Source: Lentimonas sp. CC4 (GTDB lineage: Bacteria > Verrucomicrobiota > Verrucomicrobiia > Opitutales > Coraliomargaritaceae). From it: a DNA stretch of 64,000 bases. Of this stretch, positions 19,575 to 29,869 are shown piece after piece. The notes under the pieces are model-generated. The model made no database searches and was not told the DNA's origin. It saw only the letters and a program-made list of their open reading frames with translations. Positions within the stretch are counted from its first letter, which is position 1; each line of letters opens with the position of its first letter. Position numbers and translations under genes: made by a program. The stretch spans positions 1,552,501-1,616,500 of the forward strand of contig NZ_CACVBO010000001.1 in assembly GCF_902728235.1 (NCBI RefSeq), written 5' to 3'.

Positions 19575-19603
19575 ATTGTTAAAATAATGAATGGGGATCG
19601 TGC

Positions 19604-20332
19604 CTATTTGCCGAATAGACCCTTGATGCTGTCTGTAGCTTTATTAATCACGCCTTCACCGTCACCTGACTCTGCAATGGCTGGGCCGATTGATTTCAGC
19701 ACTTCGTTGAGGACGAGATCGATGACTTCTGCCATACTCTTCTTGTTGCCAGTCTCGCCGATGTCATTCATCTCGATGCGAGGTAGTGGCACGGTGGTGC
19801 TGTTCCCCATTAGACCAACGAAAATTGTGCCGTCTTCGATGATTAGCTGTTTAATGACGACTTGCTTGGAGGGGCCGCTCTCTGCGGGTGTTCCAGCCTC
19901 TGGCTCTGGCGTGGTTTTGTCTGAGCTACCAGAGAACTCTTCGATGTTATTCAGAAGTGCTTTGATGTTGGAGCTCAACAGTGTTTTTTCATAACTAATT
20001 TCAGGTTTTTTGATGTGGATTTTGTTGATGATGATTTTATCGCTGAAGACTGAGCCGGTATCGATGTCGACGTCGATTTCGCCGAGGGCGAAGATGTTTT
20101 CGTTCTCATAGCCGTCTGGGTTTCCGACATAGAGGCCTGTGAGCGTGCCGTTGCCAGAGAGGACGGAAATATTTACATCATCAAGGCGGACGGCAGTCTG
20201 TGTGACTTCGGGGCCGAACTTTTCAACAGCTGTTTTGATGCCTTTGTTTAGGGCGCTCGAGCCGAAAAAGTAAACTGCGGCTGCTCCAGCAATTGCCAGA
20301 ATAAGTAGGAATAGGAATATCTTTTTTATCAT
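19604..20332 (-). CDS. AsmA-like membrane-anchored protein
   Basis: A 242-residue product with an N-terminal membrane anchor (IFLFLLILAIAGAAAVYFF), then a beta-rich region. Phrases typical of AsmA/DUF748-type proteins are present: LTGLYVGNPDGY, FALGEIDVDIDTGSVFSDKI, INKIHIKKPEISYEKT and KQLIIEDGTIFVG. These proteins face the periplasm and are linked to lipid transport or outer-membrane assembly. A Pro/Glu/Ser linker lies near residues 135-155. This protein is much shorter than full AsmA. It is transcribed alone, divergent from the rhomboid gene. Confidence 0.7.
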   Translation of the reverse strand: MIKKIFLFLLILAIAGAAAVYFFGSSALNKGIKTAVEKFGPEVTQTAVRLDDVNISVLSGNGTLTGLYVGNPDGYENENIFALGEIDVDIDTGSVFSDKIIINKIHIKKPEISYEKTLLSSNIKALLNNIEEFSGSSDKTTPEPEAGTPAESGPSKQVVIKQLIIEDGTIFVGLMGNSTTVPLPRIEMNDIGETGNKKSMAEVIDLVLNEVLKSIGPAIAESGDGEGVINKATDSIKGLFGK

Positions 20333-20388
20333 ATACGTGATGGGTTTATTGGTTGATTGCGAGTTGAAGACTAGCGCATGATGGCAAT

Positions 20389-21345
20389 ATGGCGAGCTTG
20401 AAAGCGATAGAGGGTAGGCATGGGCCGATTGACTTGGTTGATTTTGAGCCGGAAGAGGGGCTCATCGCAGTCGCTGTGCTTGATGATTATGTTAAAGCTG
20501 GCGAGGCGGGCTTAGCCATTCTGGCGATGGGCAATGCGTATTGGATGGAGCTGCACGAGGAGCGCTATGTGATTTGCGTGCAGGAGGATCGAGTCGTTGA
20601 GGTCTGTGCCGAGCTGGATGCTATCGCGGCGCTGGAGTCGAGGCGTGGCCGTCGTGATGGGCGCTTTGAATATGAGGAGTTTGATTTTGGGTGGTGGTCG
20701 TTCGTGCTCTATACTGCGGTGTTGATCGGCTGTTTTGTTTGGCAGGGGCGCTCGGATATTGTGACGAGTGGTCAGGCGGATGCTGTGGCGATGATGGGGG
20801 CCGGGCAGTGGTGGCGAGCTGTTACGGCTCTGACGCTACATGCGGATGTGGTGCACTTGGTCTCGAATTTGATTTCAGGCTTGGGCTTTACGTTTTTTGT
20901 CTGCCGATTTTTCGGCGCGGCGGCTGGCTGGTTCTTGGTGCTGCTGAGTGGGATTGCCGGTAATGTGCTTAACGCGGTGGTCTATTATCCAGAGCCGCAT
21001 TATTCAATTGGTGCTTCGACTGCGGTGTTTGGGGCGTTGGGTGTGTTGACGGGGGTTGGCATTTGGGCTGCGGTTTCTGCGCCAGACCGTCGCTTATCGC
21101 TACCGCGGTGGTTGGTTCCTTTGTTTGGTGGGCTGACGTTGTTGGGCTTGTTTGGGGTGGGCGATGGCGAAGGCAATGTGGATGTCGCTGCACATATTAG
21201 TGGGTTTCTATGCGGTGCCGTGCTGGGCGCGCTCGGGGCATGTGCGCAGCGTTGGTTCGTGCTGTTGCAGCGTTGGTCAGTCCTTGTCGGTGGGCTGGCA
21301 CTATTTTTGATCGTCGTGGCGTGGCGCGTTGCGGTGGCGTCGTAA
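20389..21345 (+). CDS. rhomboid-family intramembrane serine protease
   Basis: The 318-residue product has a soluble N-terminal domain of about 95 residues, then about seven hydrophobic segments. The catalytic Ser210 lies in the rhomboid GxSx motif (IGASTAVFG), and the partner His269 in VAAHISGFLCG. The HADVVHLVSNLISG segment replaces the usual first-loop HxxxHxxxN signature. Rhomboids cleave single-pass membrane proteins within the bilayer. The N-terminal domain may recognise substrates and is not one I can name. It precedes kdsD by about 50 bases and could share its transcript. Confidence 0.88.
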   Translation: MASLKAIEGRHGPIDLVDFEPEEGLIAVAVLDDYVKAGEAGLAILAMGNAYWMELHEERYVICVQEDRVVEVCAELDAIAALESRRGRRDGRFEYEEFDFGWWSFVLYTAVLIGCFVWQGRSDIVTSGQADAVAMMGAGQWWRAVTALTLHADVVHLVSNLISGLGFTFFVCRFFGAAAGWFLVLLSGIAGNVLNAVVYYPEPHYSIGASTAVFGALGVLTGVGIWAAVSAPDRRLSLPRWLVPLFGGLTLLGLFGVGDGEGNVDVAAHISGFLCGAVLGALGACAQRWFVLLQRWSVLVGGLALFLIVVAWRVAVAS

Positions 21346-21396
21346 TGTGCTGGCAAATTGCTTTACCTTATCGAGGGAGCTGATTAGGTCTGTGGT

Positions 21397-22383
21397 ATGA
21401 GTAATTCAGGTCTCAATCGACTCGAGGTAGGGCGTCAATCAATGCAAGCAGAGGCTGCGGCAATTCAAATTGCTGCGGATCGTTTGGGGGCATCGTTTGA
21501 GCGCGCGTTGGATGTGATCTTGGAGTCTAATAGCAAGTTAGTCATCTGTGGGATTGGTAAATCCGGTCACATCGGCACTAAACTGGCAGCGACCTTGTCT
21601 AGCTGTGGTATTCCTTCTGTATTTTTGCATGCGGCTGAGGCAATTCACGGTGACCTCGGCGTTTATCAGCCTGGGGATCCGACAATTGTTCTGTCGAAGA
21701 GTGGTAGCACTTCTGAAGTGCTGCGTTTGATGCCGATGTTTAAGAAGTTTAAGTCTCCAGTGATTGCGATCGTGGGCAATATGGACTCGCCGATAGCGAA
21801 GGGGGCAGACGTTGTGCTGGATGGCAGTGTTGAGCGCGAGGCTGATCCGTTGAATTTGATGCCGACGTCGAGCTCGACGGTGAGCTTAGCGATAGGTGAT
21901 GCCTTGGCGGCTGCGCTGGTGCAGGCACGTGATTTTACCAAAGAGGAGTTTGCGACTTTCCATCCCGGTGGTCAGTTGGGGCGGAATTTATTGATGACGG
22001 TGGGCGATGTGATGCACGCTGCGGAGCAAGTAGCATGTGCGCAGGCTGAAGAGACCCTGCGTGAGGTGGTGATCCGAATGACGAAGTATCCGCTTGGCGG
22101 GGCTTGTGTCGTCGATGGGGATGGTTGTTTGACTGGGATAATCACAGACGGTGATATTCGGCGTATACTTTCGCAGGAGGGCGACATTTTGAGCATGCGG
22201 GTTGGAGATTGCATGACGAAGTCTCCTATTTTCACACAGCTAAGTATGTCTCTAGGGGATGCGGTGCGGATTATGGAGGATCGTAGTTCTCAGATCTCAG
22301 TGTTGCCAGTGGTTGCGAATGAAGGAGGTAAATTGATTGGCCTACTTCGTTTGCACGATGCGTATCAACCGAGTTTTTCTTAA
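21397..22383 (+). CDS. kdsD: arabinose-5-phosphate isomerase (KdsD/KpsF)
   Basis: Converts ribulose-5-phosphate to arabinose-5-phosphate, the first step to Kdo of lipopolysaccharide. The 328-residue product has an SIS domain (GIGKSGHIGTKLAATLSS near residue 50, HAAEAIHGDLG near 77, SKSGSTSEVL) and two CBS repeats from about residue 205. Length and domain order match KdsD. It is followed 9 bases later by an O-antigen ligase-like gene, consistent with a surface-polysaccharide role. Confidence 0.95.
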   Translation: MSNSGLNRLEVGRQSMQAEAAAIQIAADRLGASFERALDVILESNSKLVICGIGKSGHIGTKLAATLSSCGIPSVFLHAAEAIHGDLGVYQPGDPTIVLSKSGSTSEVLRLMPMFKKFKSPVIAIVGNMDSPIAKGADVVLDGSVEREADPLNLMPTSSSTVSLAIGDALAAALVQARDFTKEEFATFHPGGQLGRNLLMTVGDVMHAAEQVACAQAEETLREVVIRMTKYPLGGACVVDGDGCLTGIITDGDIRRILSQEGDILSMRVGDCMTKSPIFTQLSMSLGDAVRIMEDRSSQISVLPVVANEGGKLIGLLRLHDAYQPSFS

Positions 22384-22391
22384 GTTCGATT

Positions 22392-23849
22392 ATGGGATCT
22401 CCTTCTGTTGCGCGCCGTGAATGGGCGGTGGTGTTGGTCGGAGGACTGACATTGGCTTTTACTGCATGGGGACTCGCGGGCGTTCGTCTCTGGTCGTTGC
22501 ATACTTTGTTGGCTGGGGGGCTGCTGACTTTTTTGTTTTCGATCGTGCCGCTTCCGCAGGGTTGGAATGGCTCGGATGGGGAGCATGGGAATCGAAAGAA
22601 TTTTAAGCGCCTGCTACGATTCCCTGTCTTTTGGTTTGGTTTGGCCTTTCTGGTCTATGTTTGCATCCAAGGGCTGAATCCAGCGTGGGTGCAGATTTGG
22701 GGAGAGAACGGTTGGCGGGTTGAAGAAGTGAAGCCCATTAGCTGGCTGCCGAGCAGTGTTGATGCCAGTTATGAGCCGATGGATGCCTTTCGGGTGCTCT
22801 CCTGTTTTACTGCGGCGTTTACCTTGGTCTGGGGACTTTGGGTCGGCGTGCGTCGACGCAGTAGCGCGGTTCTGTTGTTGTGGACGCTTGTGATCAGTGG
22901 AGTTGGTATGGCAATTGTCGCGATCTTGCAGGATTTTAGCGGCACCAAGCTAGTGCTGTGGTCGGTGAAATCACCGAATCATAGCTTTTGGGGCACCTTC
23001 TTTTACCGAAATCAGGGGGCGGCGTATCTGAATTTAATCATCTTCGCTTGTGCGGTGCTCTATTTCTACCATTTCAATCGAGCGGAGCGACGTGCGCAGA
23101 GCGGCGGGCCTCATTTGTTACTGTTTGTATTTGTATCGGTGCTGATGACTTCGATTGGTTTGGCGCTTTCGCGGGGTGGCATTTTGTTTGGCGGTGTGAT
23201 GACGGCGTGCTTTTTTGTCGCAGCTGCTGCACGGTGGCTGTTTTCGACCTCAATACGTAATTCGATCGTGCTGACGTTGGTGATCGGCTCATTACTCGGG
23301 GCAGGGGGTTATATGGCGTTTCAATACGTCGATGTGCAGAATATTGAGAAGCGTTTTGGAGATATAGAGAAGACGATTGAAACTGCGGACAAGGATTCGC
23401 GAGCGATTACTACGAAAGTGACGTGGAAAATGGCACAGGAAGAACTGTGGTTCGGATGGGGCGCGGGCTCATGGCGCTATGTCTTCCCGATGTATCAGAA
23501 AAGCTATCCAGAGATTTTTTACAAACGCTACCACCCTAGCCGAGGGTGGATCGGGCGTAAATTCTATCGCTATGCACACAATGATGTCGTGCAGTTTCTG
23601 TGTGAATACGGGGTCGTCGGTTGCAGCTTCTTATTGCTGATTTTGGGCTACTGGGTGTGGTGCCTACTGTTTCGAGCCTCGGGCAATGCCATGAGCGCAG
23701 TGATGCTATTAATTGGCCTCGCGATGGTATTTGGACATGCCTTTGTGGACTTTATTTTCCAGAGCCCGGTTTATTGGGTCGCATTGAACGGTTTGCTCTG
23801 TGTCAGCGTGAAACTGCTCTCACTACATAGTGAGAGAGTCTATCGCTAG
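22392..23849 (+). CDS. O-antigen ligase/polymerase-like membrane protein
   Basis: A 485-residue polytopic protein with about ten membrane segments. The large periplasmic loop near residues 305-400 contains GWGAGSWRYVFPMYQ and FYRYAHNDVVQFLCEYGVVG, the His-Asn ... Glu-x-Gly pattern of the Wzy/WaaL/O-antigen ligase superfamily. It transfers or polymerises lipid-linked glycans on the periplasmic face; whether it is a ligase or polymerase cannot be told. It ends convergent with the LOG gene. Confidence 0.85.
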   Translation: MGSPSVARREWAVVLVGGLTLAFTAWGLAGVRLWSLHTLLAGGLLTFLFSIVPLPQGWNGSDGEHGNRKNFKRLLRFPVFWFGLAFLVYVCIQGLNPAWVQIWGENGWRVEEVKPISWLPSSVDASYEPMDAFRVLSCFTAAFTLVWGLWVGVRRRSSAVLLLWTLVISGVGMAIVAILQDFSGTKLVLWSVKSPNHSFWGTFFYRNQGAAYLNLIIFACAVLYFYHFNRAERRAQSGGPHLLLFVFVSVLMTSIGLALSRGGILFGGVMTACFFVAAAARWLFSTSIRNSIVLTLVIGSLLGAGGYMAFQYVDVQNIEKRFGDIEKTIETADKDSRAITTKVTWKMAQEELWFGWGAGSWRYVFPMYQKSYPEIFYKRYHPSRGWIGRKFYRYAHNDVVQFLCEYGVVGCSFLLLILGYWVWCLLFRASGNAMSAVMLLIGLAMVFGHAFVDFIFQSPVYWVALNGLLCVSVKLLSLHSERVYR

Positions 23850-23869
23850 GAGACGTGCCTGATGGGCGG

Positions 23870-24718
23870 CTACGAAAGGTAGCGCTCGGTCAATTGCTTG
23901 ATAATACTGTCGCGTGCTTCTTCTACGGTGTCGACGATGGTAAACAGATCGAGATCTTCAGGCGAGATCGTGCCCCATTCGACTAAGGACTCGAAGTTGA
24001 CGACACTATTCCAGAATTCGCTACCAAAGAGGACGATCACCGGATTTTCGGCGGTTTTACCAGTTTGCACGAGTGTGAGTGTTTCAAATAGCTCGTCCAT
24101 CGTGCCAAAGCCGCCTGGAAAGGCGACTAGAGCTTTTGCCATTGTGACAAACCAGTATTTGCGGACAAAGAAATAGTGGAATTCGAATTGTAGGTTTTTA
24201 GGGACGTATTCGTTGACGCCTTGTTCAAAAGGGAGGCTGATGCCCAGACCGATGGATTTGCCACCCGCATTATGAGCGCCACGGTTTGCAGCTTCCATGA
24301 TCCCCGGGCCGCCACCTGAGCAGATCATGAAGCGGTGTTGTTCTTCTGGTGGGAGGCTCATTGTCCACTTTGTCAGCTCTTCTGCGAGTTCGACAGCCAT
24401 GTTGTAGTAGGGTGCTGCTTTGACCGCGCTCTTGGCCAAACGCAGGGCATCTTTTTCGCCGGCGGTAAGGTTCGAAGAATCGACAATCGTTGCCTGGAGC
24501 TCTTTCAATTTTGCTTCTGCAACGTCGACAGGCATGATGCGTGCGGAGCCAAATAGCACGATGGTGTCTTTGACCTGTTCTTCGGCGAAGCGAATGCCGG
24601 GTTCGGTCATTTCCGCGAGCACTCGGATATTACGAGCGCCATCGCTGTTTAGGAAATTGAGGTCTTTATAGGCTTTGATCGGCCATTCATCGCGGGAGCA
24701 TTGTGTAGAATCGGACAT
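23870..24718 (-). CDS. LOG-family (TIGR00730) nucleotide 5'-monophosphate phosphoribohydrolase-like protein
   Basis: The 282-residue product carries the Rossmann-type LOG signatures: LFGSAR, GGGPGIMEAANRGA near residue 135, and FPGGFGTMDELFE near 205. LOG proteins split cytokinin riboside monophosphate or related nucleotides into base and ribose phosphate. Similar proteins were long mis-annotated as lysine decarboxylases. I set the start at the ATG at 24718 (MSDSTQCSRDEW), as the upstream 21 codons are not conserved in character. Confidence 0.88.
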   Translation of the reverse strand: MSDSTQCSRDEWPIKAYKDLNFLNSDGARNIRVLAEMTEPGIRFAEEQVKDTIVLFGSARIMPVDVAEAKLKELQATIVDSSNLTAGEKDALRLAKSAVKAAPYYNMAVELAEELTKWTMSLPPEEQHRFMICSGGGPGIMEAANRGAHNAGGKSIGLGISLPFEQGVNEYVPKNLQFEFHYFFVRKYWFVTMAKALVAFPGGFGTMDELFETLTLVQTGKTAENPVIVLFGSEFWNSVVNFESLVEWGTISPEDLDLFTIVDTVEEARDSIIKQLTERYLS

Positions 24719-24870
24719 AAGTAGTGAGGCTGGTTTAACGTTTTCGTTAATGTTAGCACCTCTGAGCTCTCTCGCAACCATTTCCCTACTATCTTTTAGG
24801 ATTGCGAGTGCTGCTTTGGGCGATTCTTCTAGTTTTTTCTACCCATCTTTCGTAGTCCAAATCAGTATCC

Positions 24871-27800
24871 ATGTATCTCAAAGAGATCGTCATCAGTGGT
24901 TTTAAGAGTTTTGCCGATCGCACGCGCCTTGACTTGCGCCGCGGGGTGACGGCCGTGGTCGGACCGAATGGTTGCGGTAAGAGTAATATCGTCGATGCGA
25001 TTCGCTGGGTGCTGGGCGAGCAGAGCGCCAAGGCGCTGCGTGGTGCGTCCATGCAAGACGTCATTTTTGAGGGCACAGATAAACGCAAGGGCCTGCCCAC
25101 CTGTGAGGTGTCACTGACCTTTACAGACTGCGAGGCCGAGTTAGGGACTGCGTTTAACGAGGTCGAGATTTCTCGGCGTGTTACAAGGGACGGTGGCAGT
25201 GATTACTATATCAATGGCAAGGTTTCGCGGCTGAAAGATATCCAGCGTTTATTTGCGAATACTGGGGTGGGGCGCGTGTCTTACTCCTTCATGCTACAGG
25301 GGCAGATTGACCAGATCTTATCGACCAATCCATCTGAGCGGCGCACTATTTTTGAGGAAGCAGCCGGTATTACCCTTTACAAAGCGCAGCGTAAAGAGGC
25401 GCTCAACAAGCTCTCGCTCGTCGATGCCAACCTTGCCCGTGTGACGGACGTGATCGAAGAAGTGAGTCGGCAGATCGGTTCGTTGAAACGTCAAGCCAGC
25501 AAGGCACTCCGTTATCAGCGGATTAAGCACCGTCTGACGCATTTGGATTTGGCGTTCAGTGCGTATCGCTTTACGTCGTTAAAAGGTTCAATCGATACAC
25601 TCGCAACGCGAGCCGACGAGTTGCGTAAGAAGCTAGAAGCACACACCGAATCGATGGCTGCCGACGAAGAGGCTCTGGCAGTCCAAAAGGCCGCGCGTGC
25701 CGACCTCAACGAGAAGATGCAGGAGCTGCAGCAGCGCGTGTTTAACCTGCGCTCTGAGAAGGAGAATTCTGAGAACCAGGCTGAGTTCTCAGGCATCCGC
25801 ATGAAGGACCTCGAAGCACGCATCGCGGAATATCAAAAAGAGATTCAAGGCCTGGAAGCGCAGCAGAACGAGTTGGCTGAGCGTGCTCGTAATGAATCTG
25901 AAAATAAGCAGCTACAGCTCGACGTCGTCGATGATTCGGATCGTATTTTTCGTGACCGCAGTGATGAACTCGTTCGAGCGCAGGAGCAGCTCGGCGAGAT
26001 GGAAGCGCAACTGCAGCAACGCCGACAGACGGTGCTGCATGCGGAGAACCGAATCAACCGCTCCCGCTCGCGTTGCACGACTCTCGAAGTCGATCTCAAG
26101 ACCTATCAGGTCAAGCACGCTGCGTTGACCGAGACCCTTTTAACGCTCAAAGAAGAGGTGGTCGTGCTGGAAAAAGGCCATGCCGATATTCAGCGCTTGC
26201 TGGCACGACGTCGTGAGGAGCAGCAACTCAGTGAATCTGCGTTGGAGCAGGCCCGTGTTGATTCGAAGGAAATTCTACAACAGTCCCGCACGATGCAGGA
26301 GCAGATCCAAGAGCAGGATCGTGGGATCGCACGTAAAACTGCTCAGCTGAATGTGCTTGAGAATCTACAGGCGAAATTTGAAGGATTTGGCGAAGGTGCG
26401 AAAGCGATCCTAGGCGATAAACTCGGCGAGGTGGTTTCGAAGAACAGTGTCTCGATTATCTCGAAAGAGCTGAAGGTGCAGCCCGCATACACGAGTGCTC
26501 TGGAGACGCTGCTTGGTCAAGCTGCGGAAGCACTGTTTATTGGCGATACGAAGCAGGCGCTCATGGTCATTGATCGGCTGGATGCCGATCAGCTGGGTCG
26601 TGCTTGTTTGCAAGTGAACTTAGAGGCTGGGCATAGTAAGATACCTGGGGTGAAGTTGCCTGACGATATCGTGGCGGCAGTTTCGGTCGTGCTAGCACGC
26701 GATTCTAGCTTGAGCGAAGCCGTGGCGCGTTTGCTTACAAATTGCTACTTTGCAGAAAGCTTAGAGAGCTTTGTTAAGTTTTGGAAAGCGCATCCGGAGT
26801 TTAACTTCTTACTCGTTGCAACTAAGAACGGTGAGATCATCGACTGCCGTGGTTTGATTCACGGCGGGCGGACTTCGGGTAAAAAGTCCTCCAGTGTGAT
26901 CGAGCGCGAATCTGAGATTCGTAAACTTCGTAGTGAGATCGAGACTGAGCGTAAGGCGCTCAATACATTACGTGAGCAATCCACCACCTTGGAAGATCAG
27001 CGTCTCGTTGCAGAAGCGACCGTCGAAGAGCAACGTCAACGTCTGAGCGAACTCGCGAGTGAGGTGTCTGGGCTCGTCGCCGAAGAGCGTAACCAAGGGC
27101 AGAAGGTCGAGCACAATGCTCGGTCGCATCACAAAAGTGAGGATGATCTGGAGCGACTGGATGCGAAGCATGGTGACTCGGTGCAAGAGCTTGAAGAAGC
27201 GCAGCAGGAACTCGTCGCTGCTGAGAAAGCATTGCTCGAAGAGCGCCAAAGCGGCACTGATCTAGAGGATGCCATTGCTGAAGCCCGTGAGACCCGCGAT
27301 CAAAAGCGTGAAGCACTTGCGGACGTTCGTCTCGAATTGGCGGAGAAGAAGCAACGTCTTGAATCAGTCGATCGCGTGCTGGGTGAAGTGCAGCGTGAGA
27401 CAGCGAGTTTGCAGAACCGAATCATTCGCCGTAACCAAGAAATTGATACGATCAATGAACAGATCGGCCAGCTCAAGGGCAGCGGGGCTCGCGAGCGTGA
27501 GAAGAGTCTCGAACTTGAGAAGACTTTACAGGTCGCCTCGGCTTCATTGTCCGAAGATCGTGCGGGCATCAAAGAGATGGACGCCGTGATTACTGGTATT
27601 GATGGTAGTTTGGGCGGGCGTCGCAATGAAGGGCGCACGTATGATCAAGAGATGACGCGCCTAGAAATCCGTCTTGCTGAAGAGCGATCACAGATCGGAT
27701 TTATTCACAGCGCTGCGCACGACGACTATCAGGTCGAGCTGGAGCGAGTCGATTGGAAGGCCGAACTTTGGGAAGGCAATGTTGAGTTTGATAAGCGTGT

Positions 27801-28599
27801 GAATCTCGATGATTTAGATGATCCTGATAAGCTTTCCGCCCAACCGAAGCATGAGCGTCGCGATCCGACGGAAGAGGAGCTTGCTGAGATGGAGTCGACT
27901 AATTGGGCGATCATCGAAGACGAAGTGTCCGAGTTGAAGAGCCGTATCTCGAATATGGGGCCAGTGAATCTCGATGCCATTAGCGAGTATACTGACTTGA
28001 AGGAGCGCCACGATTTCTTGAAGAATCAGAGCGAGGACCTGTGGAAGGCTAAAAATGCGTTGGTTAAGACGATCGATGAAATTAACGAGACTTCGCAGAA
28101 ACTGTTTCGAGATACCTTCGAGCAAGTGCGTAAGAACTTTGCGTTCACCTATGAGAAAATTTCCGGTGGAGGTGAGTCGGATCTCATCTTAGTGGACTCT
28201 GAGGATGTGCTTGAGTCGGGGATCGATATTATCGCTCGCCCTCCGGGGACGCGTCTAAAAAGTGTCACACTGCTTTCTGGTGGGCAACGCACGATGGCCG
28301 CGGTGGCACTGCTGTTTGCGATCTATCTGGTGAAGCCTAGTCCGTTTTGTGTGCTCGACGAAATTGATGCGGCACTCGACGATGCGAACATTGGCCGCTT
28401 CTGTGAAACACTGCATGGCTTTACCGAGAAGTCGCAGTTTTTAATCGTGACGCACAATAAGCGCACGATCTCTAACGCAGACACCGTATTCGGTGTGACA
28501 ATGCCGGAGAAGGGCGTATCTAAGCTGCTCTCCATGCGCTTTAACCAAGATACAAATCGCCCTGAGCTTGCTGGTGCGGATAACTCGCAACCGTTCTAA
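24871..28599 (+). CDS. smc: chromosome segregation protein SMC
   Basis: A condensin subunit that compacts and helps segregate the chromosome with ScpA/ScpB. The 1242-residue product has Walker [10 protein letters not shown] at residues 31-39, long coiled coils on both sides of a hinge (near 505-660, LGDKLGEVV ... [13 protein letters not shown]), the ABC signature LLSGGQRTM and Walker [14 protein letters not shown] near 1165. Codon use and length are ordinary. It is transcribed away from the LOG gene. Confidence 0.97.
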   Translation: MYLKEIVISGFKSFADRTRLDLRRGVTAVVGPNGCGKSNIVDAIRWVLGEQSAKALRGASMQDVIFEGTDKRKGLPTCEVSLTFTDCEAELGTAFNEVEISRRVTRDGGSDYYINGKVSRLKDIQRLFANTGVGRVSYSFMLQGQIDQILSTNPSERRTIFEEAAGITLYKAQRKEALNKLSLVDANLARVTDVIEEVSRQIGSLKRQASKALRYQRIKHRLTHLDLAFSAYRFTSLKGSIDTLATRADELRKKLEAHTESMAADEEALAVQKAARADLNEKMQELQQRVFNLRSEKENSENQAEFSGIRMKDLEARIAEYQKEIQGLEAQQNELAERARNESENKQLQLDVVDDSDRIFRDRSDELVRAQEQLGEMEAQLQQRRQTVLHAENRINRSRSRCTTLEVDLKTYQVKHAALTETLLTLKEEVVVLEKGHADIQRLLARRREEQQLSESALEQARVDSKEILQQSRTMQEQIQEQDRGIARKTAQLNVLENLQAKFEGFGEGAKAILGDKLGEVVSKNSVSIISKELKVQPAYTSALETLLGQAAEALFIGDTKQALMVIDRLDADQLGRACLQVNLEAGHSKIPGVKLPDDIVAAVSVVLARDSSLSEAVARLLTNCYFAESLESFVKFWKAHPEFNFLLVATKNGEIIDCRGLIHGGRTSGKKSSSVIERESEIRKLRSEIETERKALNTLREQSTTLEDQRLVAEATVEEQRQRLSELASEVSGLVAEERNQGQKVEHNARSHHKSEDDLERLDAKHGDSVQELEEAQQELVAAEKALLEERQSGTDLEDAIAEARETRDQKREALADVRLELAEKKQRLESVDRVLGEVQRETASLQNRIIRRNQEIDTINEQIGQLKGSGAREREKSLELEKTLQVASASLSEDRAGIKEMDAVITGIDGSLGGRRNEGRTYDQEMTRLEIRLAEERSQIGFIHSAAHDDYQVELERVDWKAELWEGNVEFDKRVNLDDLDDPDKLSAQPKHERRDPTEEELAEMESTNWAIIEDEVSELKSRISNMGPVNLDAISEYTDLKERHDFLKNQSEDLWKAKNALVKTIDEINETSQKLFRDTFEQVRKNFAFTYEKISGGGESDLILVDSEDVLESGIDIIARPPGTRLKSVTLLSGGQRTMAAVALLFAIYLVKPSPFCVLDEIDAALDDANIGRFCETLHGFTEKSQFLIVTHNKRTISNADTVFGVTMPEKGVSKLLSMRFNQDTNRPELAGADNSQPF

Positions 28600-28701
28600 G
28601 CAAGCTAGCTGCACCCACCTTCGCCTGTTTTTTGCGTGGTCGTTTGCAATCACTGCTCAGCTCATGTAGATCTATGGTTTCCATCTCCAATTGTAACCAT
28701 T

Positions 28702-29814
28702 ATGAATGAATTCGATCTTTTTAGTCCCTATACAATGGGCGAACTCAAACTGAGTAACCGCTTCGTAATGGCGCCGATGACTCGATCGCGCTCATCGCAG
28801 CCAGGCGATGTTCCAAATGCATTGATGGCTAAATACTATGCTCAGCGTGCCTCCGCAGGCTTGATCATTACTGAAGCGACTCAAGTTTCACTTCAAGCCA
28901 TGGGTTATGCGAAGACGCCTGGGGTCTATTCTGCCGAACAAGTGGAAGGCTGGAAACTCACTACCGAAGCAGTCCACGCCAAGGACAGTCAAATTTTTCT
29001 GCAGCTCTGGCATGTTGGTCGAGTCTCTAGCGCTCAAGTTAATGGGCTACAACCCATCGCGCCGTCCGCGATTCCGGCCAAAGACACTAAGGTGTATATT
29101 TTTGATGGTGCCCCGAATGGTGATGCTACGATGATTGCGGTCGATGAGCCACGTGCAATGACCCTCGATGATATTGATGCAGTTATTGGCGAATTTCGAG
29201 TGGGTGCTCGTCATGCCATCGACGCTGGATTTGACGGCGTAGAGATTCATGGAGCGAATGGATATCTGATCGATCAATTTTTGCGGAGTAATAGTAATCA
29301 TCGCACTGATGATTACGGTGGCAGCCTAGAGAACCGCATTCGCTTGTTAGTTGAGATTACTCGAGCTGTCGTCGACGAGATCGGAGCAGACAAGACGGGC
29401 GTCCGGCTCTCGCCATTTATTAGTTTTAAAGATATGAGCGACCCCGATATTTTGGAGACGATCATGCTTGCCGCACAGGCCTTAGATCAACTTGGCGTGA
29501 CCTACATTCACTTGTGCGAAGCAGACTGGGACGATGCACCAGCGATTCCCGAGAACTTTCGCATTCAGTTGCGCGAGTGTTTCACAAAGACAATTATTGT
29601 CACAGGCAATAAGACCCCTGAACAAGCAAATGCACTGATCGCCTCAGGATATGTCGACCTTGTCGGTTTTGGTAGGAATTTCCTAACGAATCCAGACTAT
29701 CCCGCGCGTGTTAAGTTGGGAGCTCCCCTTAACGAAATCAGCGATACTCATACACTCTTCGGAGGTGGAGAGGCTCGCGGGTATACAGATTACCCGGCAC
29801 TAGCGGATTCGTGA
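28702..29814 (+). CDS. Old Yellow Enzyme-family alkene reductase
   Basis: An FMN-dependent NAD(P)H oxidoreductase that reduces activated C=C bonds. The 370-residue TIM barrel shows MAPMTRSRS near residue 24, LQLWHVGRVS near 98, HGANGYLIDQFLRS near 180, DDYGGSLENR near 203 and a C-terminal VGFGRNFLTNPDYP phosphate-binding loop. These place it with NemA/XenB-like classical OYEs. The ATG at 28702 gives MNEFDLFSPYTMG, the standard start. Confidence 0.92.
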   Translation: MNEFDLFSPYTMGELKLSNRFVMAPMTRSRSSQPGDVPNALMAKYYAQRASAGLIITEATQVSLQAMGYAKTPGVYSAEQVEGWKLTTEAVHAKDSQIFLQLWHVGRVSSAQVNGLQPIAPSAIPAKDTKVYIFDGAPNGDATMIAVDEPRAMTLDDIDAVIGEFRVGARHAIDAGFDGVEIHGANGYLIDQFLRSNSNHRTDDYGGSLENRIRLLVEITRAVVDEIGADKTGVRLSPFISFKDMSDPDILETIMLAAQALDQLGVTYIHLCEADWDDAPAIPENFRIQLRECFTKTIIVTGNKTPEQANALIASGYVDLVGFGRNFLTNPDYPARVKLGAPLNEISDTHTLFGGGEARGYTDYPALADS

Positions 29815-29869
29815 TATATCATTGAGTCGTCCCCTTTGGGTGTAACTCATGAGTGGTGTGGCTTACGAA

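Noticed and set aside
23816-23836. Hairpin at the end of the O-antigen ligase-like gene as a terminator
   Set aside because: It lies within coding sequence and has no T tract.
24789-25100. Minus-strand frame at the SMC start
   Set aside because: Antisense shadow of conserved Walker A codons; no independent support.
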